Source: Desulfurivibrionaceae bacterium (lineage in GTDB: Bacteria > Desulfobacterota > Desulfobulbia > Desulfobulbales > VMSU01). From it: a stretch of DNA of 64,000 nt. Every line of letters starts with the position of its first letter. The first letter of the stretch is position 1. Made by a program: the position numbers and the translations under genes. The DNA lies in NCBI GenBank assembly GCA_030145275.1, contig JAQYVV010000011.1, positions 1-64,000 of the forward strand, read 5' to 3'. The notes below the pieces were generated by a model. That model was given only the letters and a program-made list of their open reading frames with translations. It was not told the DNA's origin and searched no databases. Shown in pieces: positions 49,036 to 58,711 of the stretch.

Positions 49036-49399
49036 GCTCTTTCATAAAATTTATTGTTATCAGTCAAGGAGTACTCGTATCTGTCATACTCAGCCAGGAA
49101 AGGTTAAATCTTTACACGCTGTAGAATCTCAAACCCTATCTGACAGTTACTTGCTTCTGGTCCTATTGATTCTGAGCACTCAGGTCAGATTCCTTTATTG
49201 CTTCTTCGTCTGCATAAGATCATCACATTTTAATCCTGCTTGTCTTCTCAAATTTTTTTCATGCTAGGAGCTGGCATTTTTTCTATTTGACTAAGGATAC
49301 ACGCATGGGGAAGCTTGAGCTCATCATTTTATGATGGCCAAGTGTTCTGGGTTGTATAAGAGCAACGTCCTTAGAACAAGTAAATAACTTTTGATTATT

Positions 49400-49416
49400 T
49401 ACCACACTATGTGGTA
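49400..49416. promoter_or_regulatory. 17-bp palindrome (candidate operator) upstream of multiheme cytochrome gene
   Basis: TACCACA-CTA-TGTGGTA followed by TATGAT-like -10. Confidence 0.4.
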
Positions 49417-49502
49417 TGATCGTGACAATATGAGATCATGGCATCAGCGGTGCACATGAAAATAAGCTCGTCATCGTTGATTGACTGATTGGCAAATTAC
49501 TC

Positions 49503-50933
49503 TTGAACACCCAAACATATATATCCATGTTCTATAACAAAACTAATTACTTGCCAAAAAAATCCACGCTTAGTAGACCTCTTGTTGAGTTATCAAAACC
49601 GCTCTTCTTCGGGCCCTTAAGCTGTGGCTTTTATTGGTTGATGTTTTGGTCGATAGCTGTTTACCTTCTGTTCTCTCCACGATACGCCTCTTGTGGCGCT
49701 TACTTAGACTCCGCCCATGGCAGTAGTTCCTTCGGGGTTGATCGTAGCAGTACCGATGCACTTGGCTATGCCCAGGGAAATTGCGCCCATTGCCACGAAC
49801 AGCATGCAAGCATTGCTGGCTCGGAGCCGGCGCCCGCAGGCGGAGCAAAGCCATTCCTTCTTTTTTGTCCCAATATGCAACACCAGACAGAAGGTGCCTG
49901 TTTTAAATGTCATGTCGATACCGGCTCTTTCCAGGAAGGGGTCGGTCTGAACAACTACAGCTACAGTTACCGTGCCGGTGGCTGGACCTCTGATCCTGTA
50001 GATGATGTGTTGGAGGCTTTCAGTTTTACAGCGCCGTCCTCTTCGCATAATCTAAGTGATATAGTAACCTTTATTGATGGTAAATGGGGCTATACTGCTG
50101 CATCCAATCCCTGTGTTGCCTGCCATGACCCGCACGCTGCTCAGGGGGATCCTGCAAACTCCAGCGCCGTAAAGAGTTCAGGGGCGCGGGGCTGGCCTGT
50201 TTCACGGCCAAGTGAACATTCAGTTTCTCCTTGGAATCTCTGGGGTGATGATTATACCGCACCCGGGTCCGGTAATGGCGAGCGGATGAATAATTACACC
50301 AGCAATTACCAGGCCCCGTACCGCTTTGAAGGCTCCCCAGATGCTTATGAGCCAGATGGCACCACCACCACGGATGGTTCTAACCTCACCGACTTCAACT
50401 CATTGTGTACCGATTGCCATAACGCCACCAACGTGATTGAGAGCACAAACCTGGGCAGACCTTTAAGAACGATTGATTGGGACAATGAAAAACATGGCAA
50501 GGGCGACGCCGACAGTTCGCTCTGCGGTGACAATCCCTACCCTGCCGGTGCCACGGGCTTGGGAAAGGTTCTTTCCTGTCTTGACTGTCATGAACCCCAC
50601 GGCTCGGCCAATGCATTTTTAATCAGAAAAGAGGTTAATGGCGGGGTCCTGGGTGGAAGTATCGACTCCTTTGCCACAACGGATTGGCATTATCTTTGTG
50701 ATCGTTGTCACCAGGATGATAAAGAAATTAATGGCGGTTGTCAGGAAGACCACTATTATCAAATTCATCACGTAAGCACGGGCTGTAATGACGAGCGGCC
50801 TTATAGTCCAACATCATGCGCTGCTTGCCATTCCGCCAGCCCCGGTAGTGGTTGCGGCTCCGGTAAAAACAAGAAAGTTTGCACCGAATGCCATTTTCAT
50901 GGTTCCAGTGCCGCCAGCCGGGTAACTTTCTGA
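49503..50933 (+). CDS. Octaheme c-type cytochrome
   Basis: Eight CxxCH motifs: CAHCH, CFKCH, CVACH, CTDCH, CLDCH, CDRCH, CAACH, CTECH; hydrophobic N-terminal export segment. Confidence 0.9.
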   Translation: MNTQTYISMFYNKTNYLPKKSTLSRPLVELSKPLFFGPLSCGFYWLMFWSIAVYLLFSPRYASCGAYLDSAHGSSSFGVDRSSTDALGYAQGNCAHCHEQHASIAGSEPAPAGGAKPFLLFCPNMQHQTEGACFKCHVDTGSFQEGVGLNNYSYSYRAGGWTSDPVDDVLEAFSFTAPSSSHNLSDIVTFIDGKWGYTAASNPCVACHDPHAAQGDPANSSAVKSSGARGWPVSRPSEHSVSPWNLWGDDYTAPGSGNGERMNNYTSNYQAPYRFEGSPDAYEPDGTTTTDGSNLTDFNSLCTDCHNATNVIESTNLGRPLRTIDWDNEKHGKGDADSSLCGDNPYPAGATGLGKVLSCLDCHEPHGSANAFLIRKEVNGGVLGGSIDSFATTDWHYLCDRCHQDDKEINGGCQEDHYYQIHHVSTGCNDERPYSPTSCAACHSASPGSGCGSGKNKKVCTECHFHGSSAASRVTF

Positions 50934-51512
50934 GTTTGAATTGAAAATCGTAACCTTTGCCATATTCTTTGACATAAAAACTTTTCTCCTCTATATCGCT
51001 CCATAATGGCATCTATGAACCATATGCAATATGCATTTGCTTTGTCCCAAAAACGATAACCCGCTTATTCTTTGCAATTATTCTGTTTGGGCTTATTAAT
51101 CTCATCTCCCCTCCAGATACATCAGGTTATCATGAATCTCTCACCAATGCCTACCATGCCACGCAGGAAAAGGGTGGGGTGTTGAGTGTGGCATTACTCC
51201 TAGTTGAACTAGGTCCAGATGACTTGACAACTAAGATGGACCTTAAGGCAGGATTGTATGTCCAGCTTTAGGTATCCGTGAATTTATCATGAAACTTGTT
51301 GTCAAGAGGGGCCTGGCTGAGGCTATCAGGAGAGTGTTGGAAGAAAAGAGTTTATAATGGATCCTATTTTTCAGTCTATCCAAGAAGGTACACATTGGCC
51401 AGGAAGAACTAAAAGGCCAGGTTGCCTGTAGAGCCTACTCGAAAAACAGTCAGTTTCTGGTCAATTTTTTTGGTGGCTTTGATTTCGAAAAGACGGTAGA
51501 AAACAAACCATA

Positions 51513-52589
51513 TTGATAAAAAAATTCGTTGATGTAATTTTAAATATTGCATTTAGAAATGAGAGGGTAAAAAGGGGCACTGTTATGTCTAAGTTTAATA
51601 TTAACTTCCACAAGTTGTCTGAGTTGACATTATTGAAAAAAAGCATGACTTCGCTTGCTAGATTCATCTCGGTCCATGCTTTGCAAAAAACGTTCGATAG
51701 GCGTACTCCCAAATCCCGCACTTTTTCCAGCCTTTTACTTATGCTTGTTTTAGCTGGAATCATCTGCACATCCTCTTGCACAGTTGCACTCCAGCAGGAC
51801 AAACATGAACCTTTGACAGCTTGCCACCGTTGCGGGATGGAGATTCAAAACAGTGAGCATACCATCACCGCCTATGGAGTAAGCGAAGGGCTATTGCCAG
51901 AATGTTGTGTTCCATGCGCTATCATGGATATCCTGGAACTTGCGGACGACAAATCCGGCATGATCACCGCTTTTGACGACCTTGATGACACAAAAATCAG
52001 CATCTCTATTAAAAATGGTGCGCTTGAACGAATCACCCCGCCAGATACTGTTATTATTATGGGTGGAATCTGCATGAAAAACAAAATTTTTGTAAATAAG
52101 GGAAATAGCCGGACCTTTTTAAAGAATCACGACTGGGCAACGGAAGAAATGTTAAAAACCGTTCCTGATACATTTGCCAAACTCAAAAAACGGGTAGTAT
52201 CATACACATACTGTGCCTTATGCGGGGCTCCCTTAAAGGATAATGAAAAGACCTATTTTTCAATCATGACTGGCAAACACCGCCGTTTCGTATTCTGCAA
52301 CGTCAAGTGTGGCATCTTCGGTGCACACAGACTTGAAGGGGAAGAAAAATATGTGGTAAGCAAAGATTTTAGCACAGGACAGTTGTTCAACGCGAAAAAA
52401 GGCTTTTATGTGCATGCCGCCACTCCGCCCAGTTGCAGTAACCGTCTTGTTCAAGGTTTCATAAGCGCGGACAACGCAGCTAAATTCCAGAGCCGATACG
52501 GGGGCGAAATTATTACCTACGAAAACCTGGAAAAACATATTGCCCATGATTTTCAGCCACATAAGAGAAAAGACGACCCTGCAACGTGA
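51513..52589 (+). CDS. Tandem NosL-like metal-binding lipoprotein
   Basis: Lipobox-like [42 protein letters not shown] and second module [19 protein letters not shown]...[11 protein letters not shown]...[17 protein letters not shown]. Real start possibly 51585. Confidence 0.65.
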   Translation: MIKKFVDVILNIAFRNERVKRGTVMSKFNINFHKLSELTLLKKSMTSLARFISVHALQKTFDRRTPKSRTFSSLLLMLVLAGIICTSSCTVALQQDKHEPLTACHRCGMEIQNSEHTITAYGVSEGLLPECCVPCAIMDILELADDKSGMITAFDDLDDTKISISIKNGALERITPPDTVIIMGGICMKNKIFVNKGNSRTFLKNHDWATEEMLKTVPDTFAKLKKRVVSYTYCALCGAPLKDNEKTYFSIMTGKHRRFVFCNVKCGIFGAHRLEGEEKYVVSKDFSTGQLFNAKKGFYVHAATPPSCSNRLVQGFISADNAAKFQSRYGGEIITYENLEKHIAHDFQPHKRKDDPAT

Positions 52590-52630
52590 GTAACCATCTT
52601 AATGGAGCTCTTCAAGATTACATCTTCTGA

Positions 52631-52783
52631 AACGAAAAACAGCGGTGTCGCATCAACACTACCATAATAGTATTTGAATGGAATTTCTCCAAGAGCTGCC
52701 ATCTCACCTTTTCGGGTTTCATGGAGAATCTTGCCCGGTTCCGCGTCTTGCTCCGCATTTACTTCTTTGGCCTGATTGGCCGC
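52631..52783 (-). pseudogene. Fragment of a glycogen-debranching / amylo-alpha-1,6-glucosidase family gene
   Basis: [51 protein letters not shown] matches the conserved [29 protein letters not shown] signature; flanks do not continue the family. Confidence 0.7.
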
Positions 52784-52835
52784 CAAAAAACCAAGTACGC
52801 CCGGGCCAACCCAGGACCAACTGAGGTCGGTCGTC

Positions 52836-52897
52836 AATAGTGGACACTTTTGTTAAGCGGCTTTTTCCTGCCATGAAATAGTGGACACTCCGTTAAG
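52836..52897. repeat. Short direct repeat, possible IS footprint
   Basis: AATAGTGGACACTTTTGTTAAG (52836-52857) and AATAGTGGACACTCCGTTAAG (52877-52897). Confidence 0.6.
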
Positions 52898-53402
52898 TCA
52901 ATATCTTTATCCCTTGACCTGCTTCTTACCCCCGGGACCATCTGCCTGAATTTCTATTTCACAACCATCATTTTTTGTGATACCCTTTTTGAAGGTAGCT
53001 TCTGAGCTTAGTACGGAATTTTTACTTACGATATCGCAGGAATCATGGCGGTTGTCAACAACTAGGCTATCTGTAATTTTCATCTAAGAGGGTATGCAAA
53101 ATCGATCCATTATTTAACCTGATCCGCAACACAGAAAAACCGGAAAAGGGGGAGCCCCCCTGGAGAGGCTCAAGCTATTCTTGATGAAGAGGAGCACACT
53201 TTGATAACAACCACAGGCTTACGCCTGGTTCACCGGATTGGGGAAGGCCTGGGCCACGCTTATCAGGGGAATCTTGATTTCACCTCACGGTGATGCGGAA
53301 AAGTACATTCGAGTCACCTGGGGCCGCTAAAAAAGTGATTATGGTGTTGGCGAGGCAGCCGTGTTTATTTTTTCTGTAGGTAAATTATTAAGGAGGAAAG
53401 CT

Positions 53403-53954
53403 ATGCAGATACCTTTACAAATCACCTTTCGCAATATGGAGCCATCGGAACAACTGGAGGCGCATATCCGGGAGAAAGCTGAAAAACTGGATGGTAGTTG
53501 TAAAAACCTTCTGGGATGTCAGGTCATAATAGAAGCACCACATGAACGTCATCGAAAAGGTGGTCGCTTCCGAACCAGGATAGACATCACACTTCCGGGT
53601 GAAACTATCGTGGTCAACCGTAATCCTGATCTGCATCACTCCTATGTCGATGTCAACGTTTCCATCCGGGATGCCTTTGACTCGGCCCGGCGGAAACTGC
53701 AAGAATATGTGAGACGCCAAAAAGGCCAAGTGAAAAAACACGAACCAGTACCGCAAGGCAGGATTTCGGTACTTTTCCCAGAAGAAGATTACGGCAGGAT
53801 TGTAACAATTGGAGGTGATGATATTTATTTCCACAGGAATAGCATTTTGAACGCAGATTTCGATTCATTAGAGGTTGGCACCAACGTCAGTTTTGTCGAG
53901 CAGGAAGGGGATGAAGGTCCCCAGGCCAGTAGTGTGAAGGTCTTGGGCAGGTGA
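53403..53954 (+). CDS. HPF/RaiA-type ribosome-associated domain fused to C-terminal cold-shock (CSD-like) domain
   Basis: MQIPLQITFRNMEPSEQLEAHIREKAEKLDG...RRKGGRFRTRIDITLPGETIVVNRNPDLHHSYVDVNVSIRDAFDSARRKLQEY + GRISVLFPEEDYGRIVTIGGDDIYFHRNSILNADFDSLEVGTNVSFVEQEGDEGPQASSVKVLG. Confidence 0.88.
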   Translation: MQIPLQITFRNMEPSEQLEAHIREKAEKLDGSCKNLLGCQVIIEAPHERHRKGGRFRTRIDITLPGETIVVNRNPDLHHSYVDVNVSIRDAFDSARRKLQEYVRRQKGQVKKHEPVPQGRISVLFPEEDYGRIVTIGGDDIYFHRNSILNADFDSLEVGTNVSFVEQEGDEGPQASSVKVLGR

Positions 53955-54295
53955 GTCTGGGGCAGTGAGGCCTTGACACGATTACTGATAATGCGTGGCA
54001 GCATTAATCTTTTCTGCAGAGTTTGTTGTCTGGGAAAGCCTGTGCATCCTCATGTCTCGTAGAGATGCCAAGTGTATAGCAAAGTTGTCTTGAAAGTAAC
54101 ATTACCCTTGTCGATTGCCCGTATTCTCACGGTCAAAACTGGTAGAGCAAGGGATGGCAAGGTTTCGCGATCATTCGGCCAGCTTACTACGAGGGATCAC
54201 TGCTGGATTCCGGGCGTATTCCGCAGGATACAAATCAAAACGGTGCTCAAGACTCAAGGACAGAGCACAGGGGGAATTAGCAAGGGAAAAAACCT

Positions 54296-55894
54296 ATGCA
54301 TTGTGCCGAAAAATACGCCGTGCCGCTGGGTGGCACACTGTATCCCAGCGTGAAGAGGCTGAATGTCTACACGGAACATTTTTTTGTTCGCGCCGGCAGG
54401 ATTCGTTTCCAGGTCTGGGCCGACACCTTTACCAACCTGAAGGTGATCCTGAAGCTCTATCGCAGCGATGGCTCTTGTGAATGTTTCATTCTGGACACCG
54501 ATTATTACGATGTTGAAATGGGGCAGCACAAACGGGTCACCAGGGATTTCTTTGTACATCCGTTTCCAAGAAAGCTCGGGCGAATAACCTGTATCAAGTT
54601 TTCATACGTTTTTCACCTGGGCGAGCAGTCCATCTGTTCACAAGACGACTACATCTTCATGGACCGAGCCAACTTTGATGAGGACCGAATCCATAGTCGG
54701 AAAATAACCAGACAGTGGGCTACCCCGAATACTTACCAAACTGCGGAGCTTGATTCGGCCATCCTGCAAAGAGATGTTGACTGGTATAACCACAACTTTG
54801 AGGCGCTCAATATGACGCCTAAGTTCACCAGGGGCATGCGTCATCACCCATATCACCCTAAGTGTTTCATTCATGATCAGATCGATCAGCTAATCTGGAA
54901 AAAACAGACAAGGTCGGAGAAGGAAAGCACCATAAAAGTGTGCGTCGATTGTATTGATGATACCGACTTCATCAGCCACCTGATATACGCCTGCAGTTGC
55001 GGCATCAAGGTCCAGTGCATTGTCGACTGGCGGAAGATGACCTTGACCAATAGTGATAACTATGCTCGCCTGAAACATTCCGGTATCGAATTACTGGGCG
55101 TGTTTTGCTCCTCCAATGATCGCCTCGTCGAAGTCGCTCCCGATATGCATACCAAATTCATCATCTTCGGGGAGGAAGACTGTATTACCGGGTCATTTAA
55201 TATTACTTTTGGAACCTGGGGGGCAAATTGGGAATCCGGTGCGACCTTTCACTCAAAAGGGGTGTGCCGACTGCTCGACAACATCTTTCAAAGCATTCGC
55301 GGCGGGGTGATCCAGCAGTACGGGGTCGATCCCTTGAGTCACTTTAATCTGCTTTACACTTTCGGCCGCCATAAGATGATGAACGGTAACAATTATCGGC
55401 CCCATCAGGCAATAATATCCGCCATCCACCGTGCCGACCGCTCCATCATGGCCTGTCTGTTTCTCCTGGGAGAACTGCAGGGCGATTACGGCGACAGCGT
55501 TGTGGATGCCCTGATTAAGGCGAAGGATCGGGGTGTGGAGCTGACACTGCTCTTCAACGGGCATACGGCACGAATTGGCGATGCAGCACGGGAATACACC
55601 ATGGCTGAAGAGCTGAAAAGGCCGCTGCTACCGGCAATTGCGAGATTGCAGCGGGCCGGAGTCCCCATTGCCTTGGCATACGGTGTTAATGACCAAGCCA
55701 TTCCATATTCCCCCCTACATTCGAAGTACTGTATCATTGATGATTGTACCATTTTGGATGGCAGTTTTAACTGGTACAATACCTCCGTGTTTTCACATGA
55801 TCATTTGACGGTGCTCTCAAACAGACAGACCGCCAAAATATATTTACAAGAGTTATCTGAAGCTCTCAACACCCTGCGCGTTTATTGGAGTTAG
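54296..55894 (+). CDS. Phospholipase D-like domain protein (two HxK modules)
   Basis: MHTKFIIFGEEDCITGSFNITFGTWGANWESG and LHSKYCIIDDCTILDGSFNWYNTSVFSHDHLTVLSN. Confidence 0.85.
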   Translation: MHCAEKYAVPLGGTLYPSVKRLNVYTEHFFVRAGRIRFQVWADTFTNLKVILKLYRSDGSCECFILDTDYYDVEMGQHKRVTRDFFVHPFPRKLGRITCIKFSYVFHLGEQSICSQDDYIFMDRANFDEDRIHSRKITRQWATPNTYQTAELDSAILQRDVDWYNHNFEALNMTPKFTRGMRHHPYHPKCFIHDQIDQLIWKKQTRSEKESTIKVCVDCIDDTDFISHLIYACSCGIKVQCIVDWRKMTLTNSDNYARLKHSGIELLGVFCSSNDRLVEVAPDMHTKFIIFGEEDCITGSFNITFGTWGANWESGATFHSKGVCRLLDNIFQSIRGGVIQQYGVDPLSHFNLLYTFGRHKMMNGNNYRPHQAIISAIHRADRSIMACLFLLGELQGDYGDSVVDALIKAKDRGVELTLLFNGHTARIGDAAREYTMAEELKRPLLPAIARLQRAGVPIALAYGVNDQAIPYSPLHSKYCIIDDCTILDGSFNWYNTSVFSHDHLTVLSNRQTAKIYLQELSEALNTLRVYWS

Positions 55895-56215
55895 ATCCTA
55901 TTTGCGCACACGAGTTGCCAACAGAGATCCAACGCCATAGGATTTTCCCTCAAGGGGGGACTGAACAGAGTACTTGGATGACATCATGCAAATTTCCGGC
56001 GCAGCCGGATTAAACCCACGCCGTATATTAAAGGTTCTCCTTTTGTGGTCAGGGTCAACCTTTCGTCGGCCTGTTATTCAGACCCCACCTGTTGATATCC
56101 TGTGGTGATAAAGAGTGTTTTATCGAAAAAGAATATGCTATTATAACCGTACGATCTCTTTCGGTACTCCATTTGTAATCCAATAACCTTTTTAAGGACT
56201 GTCCGTTGATATGAG

Positions 56216-57730
56216 ATGAAGGCGATCCAACTTGTATATTCCCAAAGCATCATTGCAGCTGAAGGGGGAGATTCCATCCAGGAGCTCGAGTTTGCCGTTC
56301 TGGCGGAGAACTTTTTATCCCCCAAACAAATTACGGTCCATTGGGCCGGGGACGACAATGTATGGCATGTCCTGCCAGCCCGGTATCATTTTAAAACCGG
56401 CCAGGGCCGGGAGCGCTGGCTTGCCAGGACAAACTGGCGCTGCTCTTCGAAACATAGTCTGCCCGGGACTATCCGATTTGCGCTGCAATGCCTGGTCGCC
56501 GACAGGGAACATTGGGATAACAATAACAACGCTAACTATCTCCTGAAGTCAGACGGTGGTGTGTTGGTGGGGGCGAAGTTCCCGCTTGCCCACCTCAACT
56601 ACCGGCCATTGCTGCCCTTGGACGGAACGGTGCAGCCGGTGGCGGTGGCGGTTCATCCCGGCCTGCGAGCGAAGCGGGTCTTCGTGCGCTGGACGGCCGA
56701 TAACTGGAAAACGTATCATCAGACCCCCTGTTTTTTACGGCGAGAGTATTGTCCCAAGGCACGACAAGGTCGCACCGCCTGTCCCGATGAAAATAACCCT
56801 GCTGTCTGGACCGGTCGGCTCACAACAGGAAGTGCAGCCAGGATAGAGTATGCCATTTGTTGTGAGACGGCACAGGGGGAGATTTGGGACAATAATTTTG
56901 ATCTTAATTATGCTTTCAGGAGGTCCGGGTTCAAGGTCCTCACCCTCAACCTGCACTGCTATCAGGAGGCCGACCAGGAGAAAAAATTCAGCGAAATAGC
57001 CAGGGCAATTCACGAGCTTGATGTTGACATCATCTGTCTGCAAGAGGTCGGAGAAGAGTGGAATAACGGGGAGGGAAATTGGCAATCCAATGCCGCTCAG
57101 ATCATTCAGGACCGCTTACTGGGGTTTGGTCGTTCCTATCACCTTTATACGGACTGGTCGCACATCGGTTTCGACCGCTTCCGGGAAGGAAGCGCTATTT
57201 TGAGCAAATACAGGTTTTTGAAACGAGAGGCCGCTTATGTCTCCACTGACTGCAATATCCACAATATCCATTCCAGAAAAGTGGTTATGGCTCAAGTTGA
57301 CATTCCCTGCATCGGTCTGGTCAATGTCTATTCCGTCCATCTGAGTTGGTGGAAGGACGGCTTCTGGCTGCAGTTTCAGGAATTATCGCAATGGGCCAAT
57401 GAGGCAGAGTCTGAGCAGGTGGCGGCAACATTGCTGTGCGGCGATTTCAACAACAGGGCCGGCTCCCATGGCTATATGCTGGTCGCCAGCAGCAGCGGCT
57501 ATGAAGATCAGTTTTTGCGAGCGACCTCGCCAGTATCATTTGCCCAAATATTCCGGGACACCTTGCCAGGGCGAGAGAAGTGCCTGACTGACGATGATCG
57601 GATTGACTTTATTTTTGCCAGGAAGAACAGCAGGGTGAAGCCGATAGCTGCAAGAGTTCTTTTCTCTGGACAAGACTACAAAAAGGTTTCCGACCACCCT
57701 GGTTACCTTATCGAATTCAGGCCACCGTAA
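56216..57730 (+). CDS. Endonuclease/exonuclease/phosphatase (EEP) family protein with two N-terminal CBM21-like modules
   Basis: VLTLNLHCYQEADQEKKFSEIARAIHELDVDIICLQEVGEEW...LCGDFNNRAGSHGY...DDRIDFIFARK...SDHPGYLIEF; N-terminal EHWDNNNNANYLL and EIWDNNFDLNYAF. Confidence 0.85.
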   Translation: MKAIQLVYSQSIIAAEGGDSIQELEFAVLAENFLSPKQITVHWAGDDNVWHVLPARYHFKTGQGRERWLARTNWRCSSKHSLPGTIRFALQCLVADREHWDNNNNANYLLKSDGGVLVGAKFPLAHLNYRPLLPLDGTVQPVAVAVHPGLRAKRVFVRWTADNWKTYHQTPCFLRREYCPKARQGRTACPDENNPAVWTGRLTTGSAARIEYAICCETAQGEIWDNNFDLNYAFRRSGFKVLTLNLHCYQEADQEKKFSEIARAIHELDVDIICLQEVGEEWNNGEGNWQSNAAQIIQDRLLGFGRSYHLYTDWSHIGFDRFREGSAILSKYRFLKREAAYVSTDCNIHNIHSRKVVMAQVDIPCIGLVNVYSVHLSWWKDGFWLQFQELSQWANEAESEQVAATLLCGDFNNRAGSHGYMLVASSSGYEDQFLRATSPVSFAQIFRDTLPGREKCLTDDDRIDFIFARKNSRVKPIAARVLFSGQDYKKVSDHPGYLIEFRPP

Positions 57731-57812
57731 TGATGAACCGATGGGCATCGCCTGGCGAGAAAATAAATTCAGTGTCGCAAGGATAGGATGACAGTGCTGG
57801 GGGCACAGACAG

Positions 57813-58502
57813 ATGCGGAATAATGAGAGATGCGCGGCAATGATCAGGGAAATTGAGGCGGAATATAAATTAACCTGCTCCATGACCGGCAAATATGCAC
57901 TGGCACAACGGGTAAAGGCCGCCATGCAACAGGTGCCGCGCCACGAATTTGTGCCTCGAGACATGCAAGACCCTGCCTACCTGAACTGCCCGCTGCCCAT
58001 CGGCCATGGGCAGACTATTTCTCAACCATACATCGTTGCTCTCATGACCGATTTGCTTCGCACCAGCGAAAGCCATGTCATCCTCGAAATCGGCACCGGA
58101 TGCGGCTACCAGTCCGCTGTTCTGGCCCGGCTGGTGAAAAAAGTCTACAGCATTGAAATAGTCCCCTCACTGGCACTGGATGCAAAAGAACGACTGTACC
58201 GACTCGGGTACGACAATGTTGAGGTCCGGGAGGGGGATGGGTACTACGGCTGGCGGGAGTTTGCCCCTTTTGACGGGATTATTGTTACGGCCGCAACCCC
58301 GCATATTCCAGGAGAACTCATCGAGCAGCTCAAAGTCGGAGGTAAAATGGTTCTTCCGATCGGTTATCCGTATGCGCGGCAAGACCTTATTGTCGTCAGC
58401 AAAGAGGAGAACGGCACCATAACACAGCAGGATGTCCTGCCCGTTGCTTTTGTTCCCTTGACCGGTGGCCATGACCATGTTGGCGGGGAAACAGTGCAGT
58501 GA
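57813..58502 (+). CDS. pcm: Protein-L-isoaspartate O-methyltransferase
   Basis: MQQVPRHEFVPRDMQDPAYLNCPLPIGHGQTISQPYIVALMTDLL...VILEIGTGCGYQSAVLA...PFDGIIVTAATPHIP. Confidence 0.95.
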   Translation: MRNNERCAAMIREIEAEYKLTCSMTGKYALAQRVKAAMQQVPRHEFVPRDMQDPAYLNCPLPIGHGQTISQPYIVALMTDLLRTSESHVILEIGTGCGYQSAVLARLVKKVYSIEIVPSLALDAKERLYRLGYDNVEVREGDGYYGWREFAPFDGIIVTAATPHIPGELIEQLKVGGKMVLPIGYPYARQDLIVVSKEENGTITQQDVLPVAFVPLTGGHDHVGGETVQ

Positions 58503-58711
58503 TTCTCTATACCTGGTTGATGATTGAGGCGCGGAAACTCAAAAGCAGATGGGAGGGACTTAAGAATATTGGCGCATTATGTACCCGCGAAGTGCCTGGC
58601 AGCGGAAAAGATACCTATATCCGGGAAGCATGATTGGCAACCTCTCCTCCGGAACTATGCCGCAAAATGAGACAAAAGTCGTTCCGGACAACATTTCAAG
58701 AATGAAGAGTT

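Noticed and set aside
49034-49267. Plus-strand ORF 77 aa overlapping riboswitch 3 promoter region
   Set aside because: Starts inside the riboswitch on the opposite strand, compositionally random, no RBS; not supported.
54072-54353. Plus-strand ORFs 54072-54353 and 54115-54480
   Set aside because: Overlap the PLD-like gene start in other frames with no recognisable domain.
56191-56205. tttaaggactgtccg resembling the IS3 right terminal repeat (ttaaaggactgtccg)
   Set aside because: Only about 13 bp match with no transposase remnant or second end nearby; could be chance or a very old solo end.
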